Below are positions 7,031 to 15,069 of a stretch of 25,981 nt of DNA, one piece after another. The translations under genes were made by a program, and so were the position numbers. Below the pieces are notes generated by a model. It worked only from the letters and a program-made list of their open reading frames with translations. It was not told where the DNA came from and made no database searches. Origin of the DNA: 13-1-40CM-64-14 sp036393975 (lineage in GTDB: Bacteria > Sysuimicrobiota > Sysuimicrobiia > Sysuimicrobiales > Kaftiobacteriaceae). Location of the stretch: positions 1-25,981 of the forward strand of contig DASWFZ010000006.1 in the NCBI GenBank assembly GCA_036393975.1. Direction: 5' to 3'. Each line of letters begins with the position of its first letter. Position 1 is the stretch's first letter.

Positions 7031-8806
7031 TCACCGCTCAGGGGTTTCATGCAATAACGGCCGCGGCAACCTGTTCTCATCACGGAACCGACGGTAGAGA
7101 CCCCTCATGCGAGCTATGGCTTCGTCGAGGCGGCCTCGGGCCGCGCTATCGTGCCGCCATCGAAGGGCAAGCCACCAGGCCCGGAGGCGCTGTGCCCAAT
7201 ACAGAGGGACGGCCCATCGCCGTCCCCCGTACTTATGCACCAGCCACAAGCTATCCACCAGGCGATCGGCGGCGCCATTGGCCTGCGCTCCGTTCGCATC
7301 TGCCGCGCGGTGGTGAGTCACCCTGGCCTCGGGCAGGAAGGCGAACGCGTATCCCTTGCGCCTGACCCGGAGTGACCACTCGAGGTCCTCATAGCCCGCG
7401 TGGAACCGGTCGTCGTACAGACCAATGTCAAATAAGGCCTCACCCCGTACCAACGCGCAGGTCCTACCGATGAAGGTGACCCGTTGCGGCCGCAGCGGAC
7501 GGCGAGGCACCGGGTCGAGGATCGCGATTCGCTGGGGCAGTCCCGTTCCATTCTGGTCGGTGAGTGTGGCGACTACACCGGCCGTCGACGGATGCTTCCC
7601 GAGGTACTGCACCATCCTGGGCAGCGCTCCGGCGGCGATCTCCGCGCCATCGTGCATGACGAGGACGTATGTAGGGAACCCCAGTTGCCGCAGTCCGACA
7701 TTGCATGCGGACGCGGCCCCACCCTCTGCAGGACGGGGCAGCACAAGGACGTGCGGAAACTCATGGTGCACGTCTTCCGCCACCCCATCAGCCGACGTGT
7801 TATCGACCACCACAACCTCGTACTCAACCTGCTTCAACGCGTCACACTGCGGCAGAAGCGCGCGCAAGGCGCGCAACAACGCCTGCCGTCCGTCGGACGC
7901 CACGATAACAACACCCAAACGCTCCCTCGCAGGGTAAGGGGAATGGAAGTCGTGCCGGTGTTGCCAAAGCAGTTTCCGCACAGGCACGCCGATGTATGTT
8001 GGATTCCGCTGCCGGATCACCGCCGCACGACGGAACATCTCGTCGTCGCGAAGCCTGAGCTGTTCCCGGGAGCGTGTCTCAGGTGGTCCCCAGTGAAGGC
8101 ACCAGATAGCCTCCTGCCGCGCGATCCCGACCTCCAAACCCGCTTTGATGAATTCGAGAGCCTGCACATGATCGTAGAGTTCAAATCCCCCCAGCGAGTT
8201 TGCCCATGGCAGGTCATACTGCGTGGCCAGGAAGAGGCCATCGACCACAGCTGCAGGCTGGTAGTCGCCGACGACCGATCGGAACCGGCTGAAGTGCAAG
8301 ATGCGACGTCGGAGGTACAGTGACGCAGGGAAGCCGCCTGGCCGGAAGTACTCCCGCAACCGCCCGTAGCAGTGAAACGCATTATTCAGCCACCAGATGG
8401 CTTTGGCTGGCAATCGCGTGGCACCGACTACACCGACCATGCCCAGACGAGGATAAGTGTCGAACAGGTGCAGGAGTTCAGGCAGCAGCCCTCGGTGCAC
8501 AAGGTATGTGTCCTGGTGGACGTAGAGCTTGTAGCGAGCTGTGGATGACTCCATGGCCCGCTGGTACCCTTCGGCCATGGAGGTCGCCCCATACACCGCA
8601 ACTTTCTCCACGCTGTACCCTGCAGGAATCTGCAGCGCATCTAGATACCGCAGGCAGGTTGCGTACTGTGTGTCATTGTTGACCAGGGTGAGGAATGCAA
8701 TCGCGCGGGGGTTAAGGGACCGCTGAGCCCCTGGAGGGCTTCCGCCGCTCGCAGACGCGACCGCCCGGTCAGGCGGTGCTGCTCGAAGATCGACAATCTG
8801 ATCCAA
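7031..8806 (-). CDS. Two-domain glycosyltransferase: StrF-like (Glyco_tranf_2_5) plus GT2
   Basis: 591 residues with two glycosyltransferase-like halves. The first (about 35-265) looks like the Glyco_tranf_2_5/StrF type: LVNND near the start, YKLYVHQDTYL with HQD at 97-99, VVDGLFLAT, and FELYDHVQALEFIKAG. The second (about 296-540) is GT2-like: GVVIVASDGR, VVVVDNTSADG, MHDG (384-387) where a DxD would be expected, and GYEDLEWSLRVRRKG. The second domain may bind metal poorly or use another residue. The start is a TTG at 8806 with GGGTG about 7 bases upstream; no in-frame ATG occurs before residue 77, so the TTG is the best choice. It follows another GT2 and manB on the same strand, suggesting one surface-glycan operon. 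Confidence 0.82.
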   Translation of the reverse strand: MDQIVDLRAAPPDRAVASASGGSPPGAQRSLNPRAIAFLTLVNNDTQYATCLRYLDALQIPAGYSVEKVAVYGATSMAEGYQRAMESSTARYKLYVHQDTYLVHRGLLPELLHLFDTYPRLGMVGVVGATRLPAKAIWWLNNAFHCYGRLREYFRPGGFPASLYLRRRILHFSRFRSVVGDYQPAAVVDGLFLATQYDLPWANSLGGFELYDHVQALEFIKAGLEVGIARQEAIWCLHWGPPETRSREQLRLRDDEMFRRAAVIRQRNPTYIGVPVRKLLWQHRHDFHSPYPARERLGVVIVASDGRQALLRALRALLPQCDALKQVEYEVVVVDNTSADGVAEDVHHEFPHVLVLPRPAEGGAASACNVGLRQLGFPTYVLVMHDGAEIAAGALPRMVQYLGKHPSTAGVVATLTDQNGTGLPQRIAILDPVPRRPLRPQRVTFIGRTCALVRGEALFDIGLYDDRFHAGYEDLEWSLRVRRKGYAFAFLPEARVTHHRAADANGAQANGAADRLVDSLWLVHKYGGRRWAVPLYWAQRLRAWWLALRWRHDSAARGRLDEAIARMRGLYRRFRDENRLPRPLLHETPER

Positions 8807-8938
8807 CTCGCGTCACCCTATTTCAGCACTCCGGCCTCGTGGTCGGAGCGGGCGAGATCGCATGGCGGCATCGATGCGTTATTTGAAGCCATCACCAGGA
8901 TAGTTCCCTACTCGAAATCACACAAATCAAGTCCGCCA

Positions 8939-9979
8939 TCAGAAGAACGCACGGAACACCGACGGAAGACATCGTGCTAGCCACCGTCCCAGACGCTCCT
9001 CCAATGCCGCGATCGATCGCCCAGACCCCTGAGGCCCTAGATCGGGCAGCGCAATGACCAGCAACCGAAAGGGAAAGCGCAAAGTGACAAATGGGTCCCA
9101 GTGCAGTGCGAGAGCAGCCTCTTCACGAGCCTGTCGAGATCTCCCTTTGAGGAGCGTGGCCCATGCCCGGTGAACTTGAATGTCCGCCTTCCAGCGACCG
9201 AGCCATCGAGACGACAACTTCCGGGCGTGACGGGCGAAACCGGGCCCGTAGAGGTCACCGATCCGCCCGAGCGTCTTCTCCAGTACATACTGGTGATCCG
9301 CCAACAGGGTCGCGGGTTGAGCGAGAAATTGTTTGCTGAGATTCGCGTCGTGTTGCCGATAGAAAACTAGAGGCTCCGCCACAAATGCGCCGTCGTGATG
9401 CATGTACACCCGAAGCCATAAATCCCAGTCGGGCGCAAACGGGATCGCCTCGTCAAATAGGCCCACAGTCTCGATGATCGCCCGCCGTGCCGTCACTGTT
9501 GAGAGAAAGATCTTGTTGCCCTGCAGCAAGGTGATGAGCTCAGTCTTCTTGTCGCAAATCCTGTCGCTGCCCCATCGCCTAAAGACCTGCATAACCTTTC
9601 CCTGCGCATCGGTGAGATACAGGCCCGTGTGGACAAACGCAATGTCCGGATGCCGATCTAAGGTGTCGACCGTACGAGCTAGGTATTCGGGATGCCACCA
9701 GTTGTCATCCTCGAGGAGAACAACATACTCGCCCCTGGCGTGCCGCATGCCCGCGTTCCAGTTTGGGGCCATCCCCAGATTTCGATCGTTGCGGAAATGT
9801 CGGATACGTCCATCCATCCATCCCGTCACCATGGCTGGAGTGTCGTCTGTCGACGCATTATCCGACACAATGAGCTCGAAATCAGAATACCTCTGCGCCA
9901 AGACGCTTGTCATGGCCTGCCGAAGAAACGTACTGCGGTTGAAGGTAGGAATAACGACGCTGACCTTCGGCTCGCTCAC
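8939..9979 (-). CDS. Family 2 glycosyltransferase
   Basis: 346 residues with a canonical GT2 catalytic domain in the first 220: VSVVIPTFNR (6-15), VSDNASTDDT, NRNLGMAPNWNAG-like nucleotide contact, LLEDDNWW with the metal-binding EDD at 90-92, and FAPDWDLWLRV as the likely catalytic-base region. The last 120 residues are basic and partly hydrophobic and could lie on the membrane. The start is a GTG at 9979, the only start that keeps the first beta-strand. It is 77 bases downstream of manB and 132 bases upstream of the two-domain glycosyltransferase on the same strand. The sugar transferred cannot be told from sequence. Confidence 0.87.
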   Translation of the reverse strand: MSEPKVSVVIPTFNRSTFLRQAMTSVLAQRYSDFELIVSDNASTDDTPAMVTGWMDGRIRHFRNDRNLGMAPNWNAGMRHARGEYVVLLEDDNWWHPEYLARTVDTLDRHPDIAFVHTGLYLTDAQGKVMQVFRRWGSDRICDKKTELITLLQGNKIFLSTVTARRAIIETVGLFDEAIPFAPDWDLWLRVYMHHDGAFVAEPLVFYRQHDANLSKQFLAQPATLLADHQYVLEKTLGRIGDLYGPGFARHARKLSSRWLGRWKADIQVHRAWATLLKGRSRQAREEAALALHWDPFVTLRFPFRLLVIALPDLGPQGSGRSIAALEERLGRWLARCLPSVFRAFF

Positions 9980-10056
9980 AGCAAAACCCCGTTGTCTGCA
10001 GCGACGGATGGCGTCTCGAACCCCACTGAGGTCGGTTCCTTTCCTCTCCAGAAAGC

Positions 10057-11472
10057 CTACCAGTGCACTGGACCTACTTCAGGAAACTTCGTCAGCGCGT
10101 TTTCAAGCATCTGCTCGATGTGCACAAGCGCCTCACGCGTCTTGGCCTCCGCCCTCAGGACCAGCACCGGCTGGGTGTTGGACGCTCGGATGAGACCCCA
10201 GCCGTCACCAAACAGCACGCGGGCGCCGTCGACGTCGACAACCTCGTATCGGTGTTTGAACTCTGTCGTGACCTTTCGCACGATCTCGAATTTTACCTCG
10301 TCGGGGCAGTTCACACGGATTTCCGGTGTGTTGTGATACCGGGGGACATCGGCGAGTAACTCCGACACCTTCTTGTCCGTCGTGGCCAGAATCCGCAACA
10401 ACCTCCCGGCCGCGTACAGCGCGTCGTCGTAGCCATAGTACTCGTCGGCAAAGAACATGTGGCCGGACATCTCGCCGGTGAAGACCGCGCCCAGTTCCTT
10501 CATCTTAGCCTTGATCAGGGAGTGGCCGGTCTTGTAGAACATCGGGCGGCCGCCCAACCGTGCGATTTCCTCATATAACGACTGCGAGCATTTGACCTCG
10601 ACGATCCCGACCGCGCCGGGGTGTTTCGGCATGATCTCCCGCCAGAACAGGATCATGAGGGTGTCGCCCCAAATGATCCCGCCTTGTTCATCGACCACGC
10701 CGATCCGGTCGCCGTCCCCGTCCAGCCCGATGCCGACGTCGGCTCCCGTGCGCTTCACGGTCTCAATGAGGGCGGTGAGATTGGAAGGCTCCACCGGATC
10801 CGGGTGATGATGGGGAAAGCGCGGGTCCGAGTCACAATACAGGCACGTGAGGTCGACCCCCCACTCCTTGAGGACCTGAGGCGCGACGAGGCTCGCGGTT
10901 CCGTTGCCGCAGTCGAGAACTACGCGCAGCCGGCGGGGCCCGAGGTGGATCTTCTCCTTCAGCATCACGCGGTAGGCGGGCACGACGTCCCGGCGCTCCA
11001 CCGATCCCGGGCCTGCCATCTGTTTGCCCTGCTCGGCCAGGCGCCGCACGTCTTGGATTTCGTCCCCATAAATCGTGCCAAACCCGTGGGCGAGTTTGAA
11101 GCCGTTGAACTCCGGAGGGTTGTGGCTGGCCGTGATCATCACGCCTCCATCGATCCCGTAATGCACCCGGGCAAAGTAGAACGTCGGCGTGATCACGGTC
11201 CCGATGTCGACCACCCGACACCCGCTCGCGACCAGGGCACGGACGACCGACTCGCGGAGCGTGGGGGAGCTCTGCCGATTGTCCGATCCGACCAAGACGG
11301 GAATTCCCTCCCCAGTGCCCCCGCTCGAGGCGGGCAAGGGGGGTGAAGCGCGCCGGAGATAGGTGGCATAAGCCCGCGCGACGGCGTCGGCCACTTCGGC
11401 GGTCAGATCAGAGCCAACCACGCCGCGGATATCATACTCGCGGAAGATGGAGGGGTTGATGCGCGTCACCAT
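10057..11472 (-). CDS. manB: Phosphomannomutase/phosphoglucomutase
   Basis: 471 residues, an alpha-D-phosphohexomutase of the AlgC/ManB type. It interconverts mannose or glucose 6-phosphate and 1-phosphate, feeding nucleotide-sugar synthesis in the cytoplasm. All four loops are present: phosphoserine loop TASHNP (Ser116), metal loop DGDGDR (251-256), sugar-specificity loop GEMSGH (333-338) and phosphate-binding RASNTQP (429-435). Residues 42-57 (Pro/Ser/Gly-rich) look like an insertion between the first helix and the strand PVLVGSDNR, and are encoded by an imperfect DNA palindrome (11304-11347). A GTG one codon after the ATG has better spacing to GAGG and may be the real start. It sits upstream of two glycosyltransferases, fitting a sugar-activation role. 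Confidence 0.92.
   Translation of the reverse strand: MVTRINPSIFREYDIRGVVGSDLTAEVADAVARAYATYLRRASPPLPASSGGTGEGIPVLVGSDNRQSSPTLRESVVRALVASGCRVVDIGTVITPTFYFARVHYGIDGGVMITASHNPPEFNGFKLAHGFGTIYGDEIQDVRRLAEQGKQMAGPGSVERRDVVPAYRVMLKEKIHLGPRRLRVVLDCGNGTASLVAPQVLKEWGVDLTCLYCDSDPRFPHHHPDPVEPSNLTALIETVKRTGADVGIGLDGDGDRIGVVDEQGGIIWGDTLMILFWREIMPKHPGAVGIVEVKCSQSLYEEIARLGGRPMFYKTGHSLIKAKMKELGAVFTGEMSGHMFFADEYYGYDDALYAAGRLLRILATTDKKVSELLADVPRYHNTPEIRVNCPDEVKFEIVRKVTTEFKHRYEVVDVDGARVLFGDGWGLIRASNTQPVLVLRAEAKTREALVHIEQMLENALTKFPEVGPVHW
11304..11347. repeat. Imperfect 44-bp palindrome (REP-like) inside manB
   Basis: Arms TTCCCTCCCC-AG-TGCCC (11304-11320) and GGGCA-A-GGGGGGTGAA (11332-11347) pair with few mismatches around a CTCGAG-containing centre. 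The element encodes the Pro/Ser/Gly-rich insertion in ManB. Its form resembles dispersed REP/MITE-type palindromes that can insert in frame. No second copy was recognised in this window. Confidence 0.5.
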
Positions 11473-11600
11473 TCCCTCACACTACTCCATCGTGACGTCG
11501 CAGGCGGTTTCCCAAGATTTCTCACGTCCACTTGCGTTCTTCACCACGCTCGGGACACGGCCACCGTGTTACGTCCCTTCCTCCCTTCGGCTCGGCGGCG

Positions 11601-13145
11601 TTAGGGTCCCTGCGAAGGAAACTGGCCGCCGTACCGGGGGACGGGAGAAACGCCCACGGAAATCCACAGCTCTTGCCGCATCTGCCGGTACTTAATGGAT
11701 AGCTCAAAGCAGTCTGCGATCGGCGCGGTGAGAATGTAGTCGAGATCTTTGAACACGGTCGTAACCGTGTTGTACTCCGCCTGCACGGTGACGTACACAT
11801 CCGTTCCCAGAGCGACGCCGGTGTCGCTGAGTGTGGAAAGCTGCTGTGTTGTCAGGTTGTACTTCGGGCCCAGTTGCCAGTGGTACCGTTGGGGGATCCG
11901 TTCGCCGTACGTGGTGAGGGCAAATAGAGCCTGCGCTACGTAATCGTATGACAGGCCGACTGTCAGTGTGGTCGCAACGGTCTCCGCCCGGGTGCCAGTG
12001 CGCTGATAGGCCAGATCCACCTCATTAACGATATCTCGGGGGTTGACCGTGTCGAGCGCGAGAGGGGTCGTGCCGTAGGCGAGGAGCGCCTGGTAGCCAA
12101 GCGTCAGCGTACTATCGGGGCCCAGCTGCCGCGTGATTGCCGATTGCGACGTGACGATCTGTTGGTGTGCGCCGGTCCCGTAGGTGGCGTCCGTCCAGTT
12201 CCAAGACAGCCGCATCTCCATATCGGGCCCCAACCCGATCGGAGGGGTTCGCAACCCGAGCACCCACTGGAATCGGTTCGTGTCGACGTTTCGCGTGAAC
12301 TCGCGGTGGCCGCCGCTGCTCACGGAGGCTGCTAGCTCCAGAGGCACAAATCCCAGGGGGGTGGAGGGCAAGACCACCCCGCCCTCGGCCCGCTGCGCGA
12401 GGGTCCCGACACTGGTGGAAACGAAGGCGAGGGGGGTACCAACCCCCACCGCCAACCGGTACGCACCGTAGAACCCATCGGTGTTGGTGAAGCCGATACT
12501 GGGCAGACTCCCGGCCGTCTCGCGCGCACTGCGCAGGGAGATCGTCATCACTGGGACCGAAAACAACACGGTGTTCCCGATCAAGAACGTCGCCCCATCG
12601 ATCGCCGCACGTTCCCCCGGGATCACATCGACATGGGAGGCCGTGATGTGGTAGCCGGGGCACTCCGGGTTGCAGGTGGTAATCGTACTCTCACCCGCCA
12701 CAATGTGGCCGGGCTCGGCGCGGAGACTACTGCTGCGGATGTAGAGCCCGTTGACGATCACCTCGGCCGTAGAGAGGAGAATCGTTTGTTTCTGAACGTC
12801 GTACGTGACGACGGAGGCATGCATCTGGCGCCCATCTCGATCGATGACACTGACGCGCCCCCTGGCTTCCAGGCGGCCCTCGCGCACGAACACGCGCACT
12901 GTCTCCGCTTTGAACTGCACACCGCGGTACGTCACAGAAACGTGACCGGTGGCATCAATGATCTGGGTGGCCTCGTCGTACGACACTTGATCCGCGTCGA
13001 AGACAACGGGGACAACTCCTTGGGAAAACGCGGGCGTGGACGCCAGCGCGCCAATGACGAGGACTGTGAGCACCATCGCATGGAGCGCGACCCGACAGCG
13101 ATAGCACGGAGAGAAAAAGCGCGGGGGGACCGGAGGGCGCGTCAT
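11601..13145 (-). CDS. LptD/OstA-like outer-membrane protein
   Basis: 514 residues. The N-terminal signal peptide (about residues 20-42, likely cut after AFS) is followed by an LptA/OstA-type beta-jellyroll (about 47-165: FDADQVSYDE, GHVSVTYRG, ARGRVSVIDRDG). A TTCNPECPGYH segment with Cys158 and Cys162 comes next, then about 340 residues of alternating beta-strand pattern typical of a barrel, ending in DCFELSIKYRQ...WISVGV. This matches LptD, which inserts lipopolysaccharide into the outer membrane. It is much shorter than the Escherichia coli protein (784 residues). The frame is open to 13232, but that extension spans a perfect hairpin, so I start at the ATG at 13145; the ATG at 13076 is another option. 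It is opposite to, and near, LpxB-like and MsbA-like genes. Confidence 0.8.
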   Translation of the reverse strand: MTRPPVPPRFFSPCYRCRVALHAMVLTVLVIGALASTPAFSQGVVPVVFDADQVSYDEATQIIDATGHVSVTYRGVQFKAETVRVFVREGRLEARGRVSVIDRDGRQMHASVVTYDVQKQTILLSTAEVIVNGLYIRSSSLRAEPGHIVAGESTITTCNPECPGYHITASHVDVIPGERAAIDGATFLIGNTVLFSVPVMTISLRSARETAGSLPSIGFTNTDGFYGAYRLAVGVGTPLAFVSTSVGTLAQRAEGGVVLPSTPLGFVPLELAASVSSGGHREFTRNVDTNRFQWVLGLRTPPIGLGPDMEMRLSWNWTDATYGTGAHQQIVTSQSAITRQLGPDSTLTLGYQALLAYGTTPLALDTVNPRDIVNEVDLAYQRTGTRAETVATTLTVGLSYDYVAQALFALTTYGERIPQRYHWQLGPKYNLTTQQLSTLSDTGVALGTDVYVTVQAEYNTVTTVFKDLDYILTAPIADCFELSIKYRQMRQELWISVGVSPVPRYGGQFPSQGP

Positions 13146-13190
13146 GCCCCGGGAACGACGGGTCCTCAGGGAATCAGGGTCACAGGAATG

Positions 13191-13211
13191 GGCGGGATGG
13201 GGAATCCCGCC
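13191..13211. other. Perfect 8-bp hairpin between secreted-protein and LptD-like genes
   Basis: GGCGGGAT (13191-13198) and ATCCCGCC (13204-13211) pair perfectly around GGGGA. It lies 114 bases after the 13325-13765 gene and 46 bases before the chosen LptD-like start. No U-tract follows on the minus strand, so it may control readthrough or mRNA decay between the two genes rather than stop transcription. Confidence 0.45.
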
Positions 13212-13324
13212 GGCTGGAGATCGGCATCGCACTGGCGACAGGTTCGGGCTGTCCGCGTCACTCCCTCCTCCCCGCGACGGGGATGGTCCTCCGTAGGAAA
13301 GCGTGGCAGGAGGCGCCCGCAGAG

Positions 13325-13765
13325 TTAGATTCGGATATCGATGACTGCCGTGACGCCGACCCCCGGAACCCTTCGGATCCCGTCGGCAATGGGATTTTCG
13401 CTATCGATGGGTACGAGCGCTTTGACTCGGAACACGCTGTTGAAATCTGCTTCGAGTTGTCCGACGGCCCGGACTTTATCCAGAGCCCCCTTGGACCCTG
13501 AGACTTGCGCGGCCCCAATGTAGCTGGCCTGGCCGACCCCGACGCTCAGGACAGGGACGACTTTCGTCTGCTCCCGGACCTTCACGCCCCTATTGTCCAG
13601 CAGATTGTTCACGAAAGTATTCAGGGGGCCGGCGTACTGCTTGACGACGTAACCGATGCCGAAGATTTTGATCAGCCCGGTGATATCCTGCGCAGGCGCA
13701 CCCAGCGGAAGCGCCAATACCAAGACCGTCATCAACACGAATGCGGCCAGTCGTGCGCGTCTCAT
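13325..13765 (-). CDS. Small secreted protein of unknown function
   Basis: 146 residues; I do not recognise the family. A clear signal peptide (RR-AR then hydrophobic 6-22, likely cut after APA at 25) leaves a mature protein of about 120 residues. It starts with a helical-looking ITGLIKIFGIGYVVKQY stretch, has a glycine/alanine-rich VGVGQASYIGAAQVSG centre, and ends in alternating beta-type VGVTAVIDIRI. There are no cysteines, so it is not a lipoprotein. The start at 13765 is fixed by AGGAGG 8 bases upstream; the frame continues to 13786 but would bury that site. It precedes the LptD-like gene on the same strand and is divergent from the LpxB-like/MsbA-like pair, which suggests an envelope role. 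That role is inferred from context only. Confidence 0.75.
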   Translation of the reverse strand: MRRARLAAFVLMTVLVLALPLGAPAQDITGLIKIFGIGYVVKQYAGPLNTFVNNLLDNRGVKVREQTKVVPVLSVGVGQASYIGAAQVSGSKGALDKVRAVGQLEADFNSVFRVKALVPIDSENPIADGIRRVPGVGVTAVIDIRI

Positions 13766-13794
13766 TTGTCGCCCTCCTCGGCGCAACCTATAAT
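13766..13794 (+). promoter_or_regulatory. Sigma70-type promoter of the LpxB-like/ABC exporter pair
   Basis: TTGTCG (13766-13771, four of six to the -35 consensus) is followed after 17 bases by a perfect -10 TATAAT (13789-13794). The predicted start near 13801 lies 27 bases before the GTG at 13828, which rules out the longer open frame from 13741. The promoter overlaps the ribosome-binding site of the divergent secreted-protein gene, so transcription of the two is likely linked. Confidence 0.7.
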
Positions 13795-13827
13795 CGCAAG
13801 TGTGCCCTTACCCAGGACGGATCATCC

Positions 13828-15069
13828 GTGACCGTCGACCTTCTCCTCGTCGGCAACGGGCCGGGCGAACTCACCGGCTGGATCCACCCGGTTGCCAGTG
13901 TGGCTCGGCAGCTTGCTCCCACCGACCTCCGACTGACGCTTGTCCTGTCCCCTACCCAATTCGCCGGGGGTAGAGAAGTAGATGTGGTGAAGTCGTGGGC
14001 CCTCTTTGACCACATCGTGACTCCCCCAGAGGTTACGCGGTTAGTCCTCGGGGTGGGCACGATTCCGATCGGCCCCCAAGCGTCGGTGATTCATCTGGGC
14101 GGGGACCTGTGGTTCTCGGCCCGTATAGCGCGACGTCTGGGTGCCCCGGCGGGCGCCTTTGCGGAGACGCCGCTGATCCTCCGACGTCACCAGGCGTTTG
14201 TCCGGATCTTCGCCGCCTCCGAAGACCTGGCCGCCCACCTGCGGGCGCACGGGGTATCGGCGGAGAGGATCACGGTCACCGGAGATCCGCGGGTGGACGC
14301 GGTGCTTGGAGGGCCCCACCCACGACGGCGCGCTCCGTTGCCCTCTCGACTCCCCATGGAGGCCAGCGCATCATCCGCTGGCGGCGCGAACGCGGGGGAA
14401 GAGCGCGTGGCAATTCTTGCCGGCAGCCGGGACCGTTACTTTAGGGCTCTCATACCCTACTTTATGCGCGCGGCGAGCGCGATTGCCACACGGCGCCCCG
14501 GCGTCACATTCGATGTGATCACAGCGGAGTTTCTCTCACCGGAAGTAATCACCGCGATGCAACAAGACATCCGGCAACGGTGGCCGGAACTGCGGGTCGT
14601 CTGGGTGAGGGAGGACCCGTGGGATGTCCTCACACGCGCGGACCTCACGCTCACGATCCCTGGCACCAACACAGTCGAACTGGCGATCCTGGGCGTCCCA
14701 TTCGCGGTCATCGTGCCGATAGATCTCTTAGACGAGGTTCCAACGGAGGGCCTGCTGGAATACGTCGGGCGCCTCCCAGGCCTGGGCCGACTCATCAAGC
14801 GCGAAGCCGTGCGCCGGTTCTTCGCACGCCCACGACTCGTCGCGCTCCCCAATCTCCGGGCCGGACGCGCCATCGTCCCCGAGTGGATCGGCAGGTGGAC
14901 CCCCAGCGAACTGGCGAACCGCGTTGGAGAGTTGCTTGACGACGCCCCACGCAGGGCGGCGATGCAGGCGGCCCTGCGCCAGGTGTACCCTGCCTCCGGC
15001 GGTGCTGCGGGGATGATCGCCGAGCAAGCGCTAGCCCTGGCTCGCACTCGAAGGGTGGAACGATCGTGA
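13828..15069 (+). CDS. LpxB-like GT-B glycosyltransferase (lipid-A-disaccharide synthase related)
   Basis: 413 residues. LpxB (family GT19) joins UDP-diacylglucosamine and lipid X at the inner leaflet of the inner membrane. This protein has the family layout: a glycine-rich opening LLVGNGPGELTGW, a second Rossmann half starting VAILAGSRDRYF (LpxB-type PGSR position), and the C-terminal nucleotide-sugar region TIPGTNTVELAILGVPFAVIV. It differs enough from true LpxB that its substrate is uncertain. A Pro/Ala/Gly-rich stretch (about residues 163-192) links the two halves. The GTG at 13828 is chosen because a TATAAT lies just upstream and homology begins at once. Its stop overlaps the exporter start in GTGA, so the two are translationally coupled, pointing to a glycolipid made by one and exported by the other. 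Confidence 0.78.
   Translation: MTVDLLLVGNGPGELTGWIHPVASVARQLAPTDLRLTLVLSPTQFAGGREVDVVKSWALFDHIVTPPEVTRLVLGVGTIPIGPQASVIHLGGDLWFSARIARRLGAPAGAFAETPLILRRHQAFVRIFAASEDLAAHLRAHGVSAERITVTGDPRVDAVLGGPHPRRRAPLPSRLPMEASASSAGGANAGEERVAILAGSRDRYFRALIPYFMRAASAIATRRPGVTFDVITAEFLSPEVITAMQQDIRQRWPELRVVWVREDPWDVLTRADLTLTIPGTNTVELAILGVPFAVIVPIDLLDEVPTEGLLEYVGRLPGLGRLIKREAVRRFFARPRLVALPNLRAGRAIVPEWIGRWTPSELANRVGELLDDAPRRAAMQAALRQVYPASGGAAGMIAEQALALARTRRVERS

Noticed and set aside
7484..8323. 279-codon plus-strand open frame opposite the two-domain glycosyltransferase
   Set aside because: It is a GC-rich antisense shadow with no recognisable domain, while the minus strand encodes clear glycosyltransferase motifs.
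13741..13827. Longer frame for the LpxB-like gene from an ATG at 13741
   Set aside because: It would start upstream of the TATAAT promoter and inside the divergent secreted-protein gene; family homology begins at 13828.
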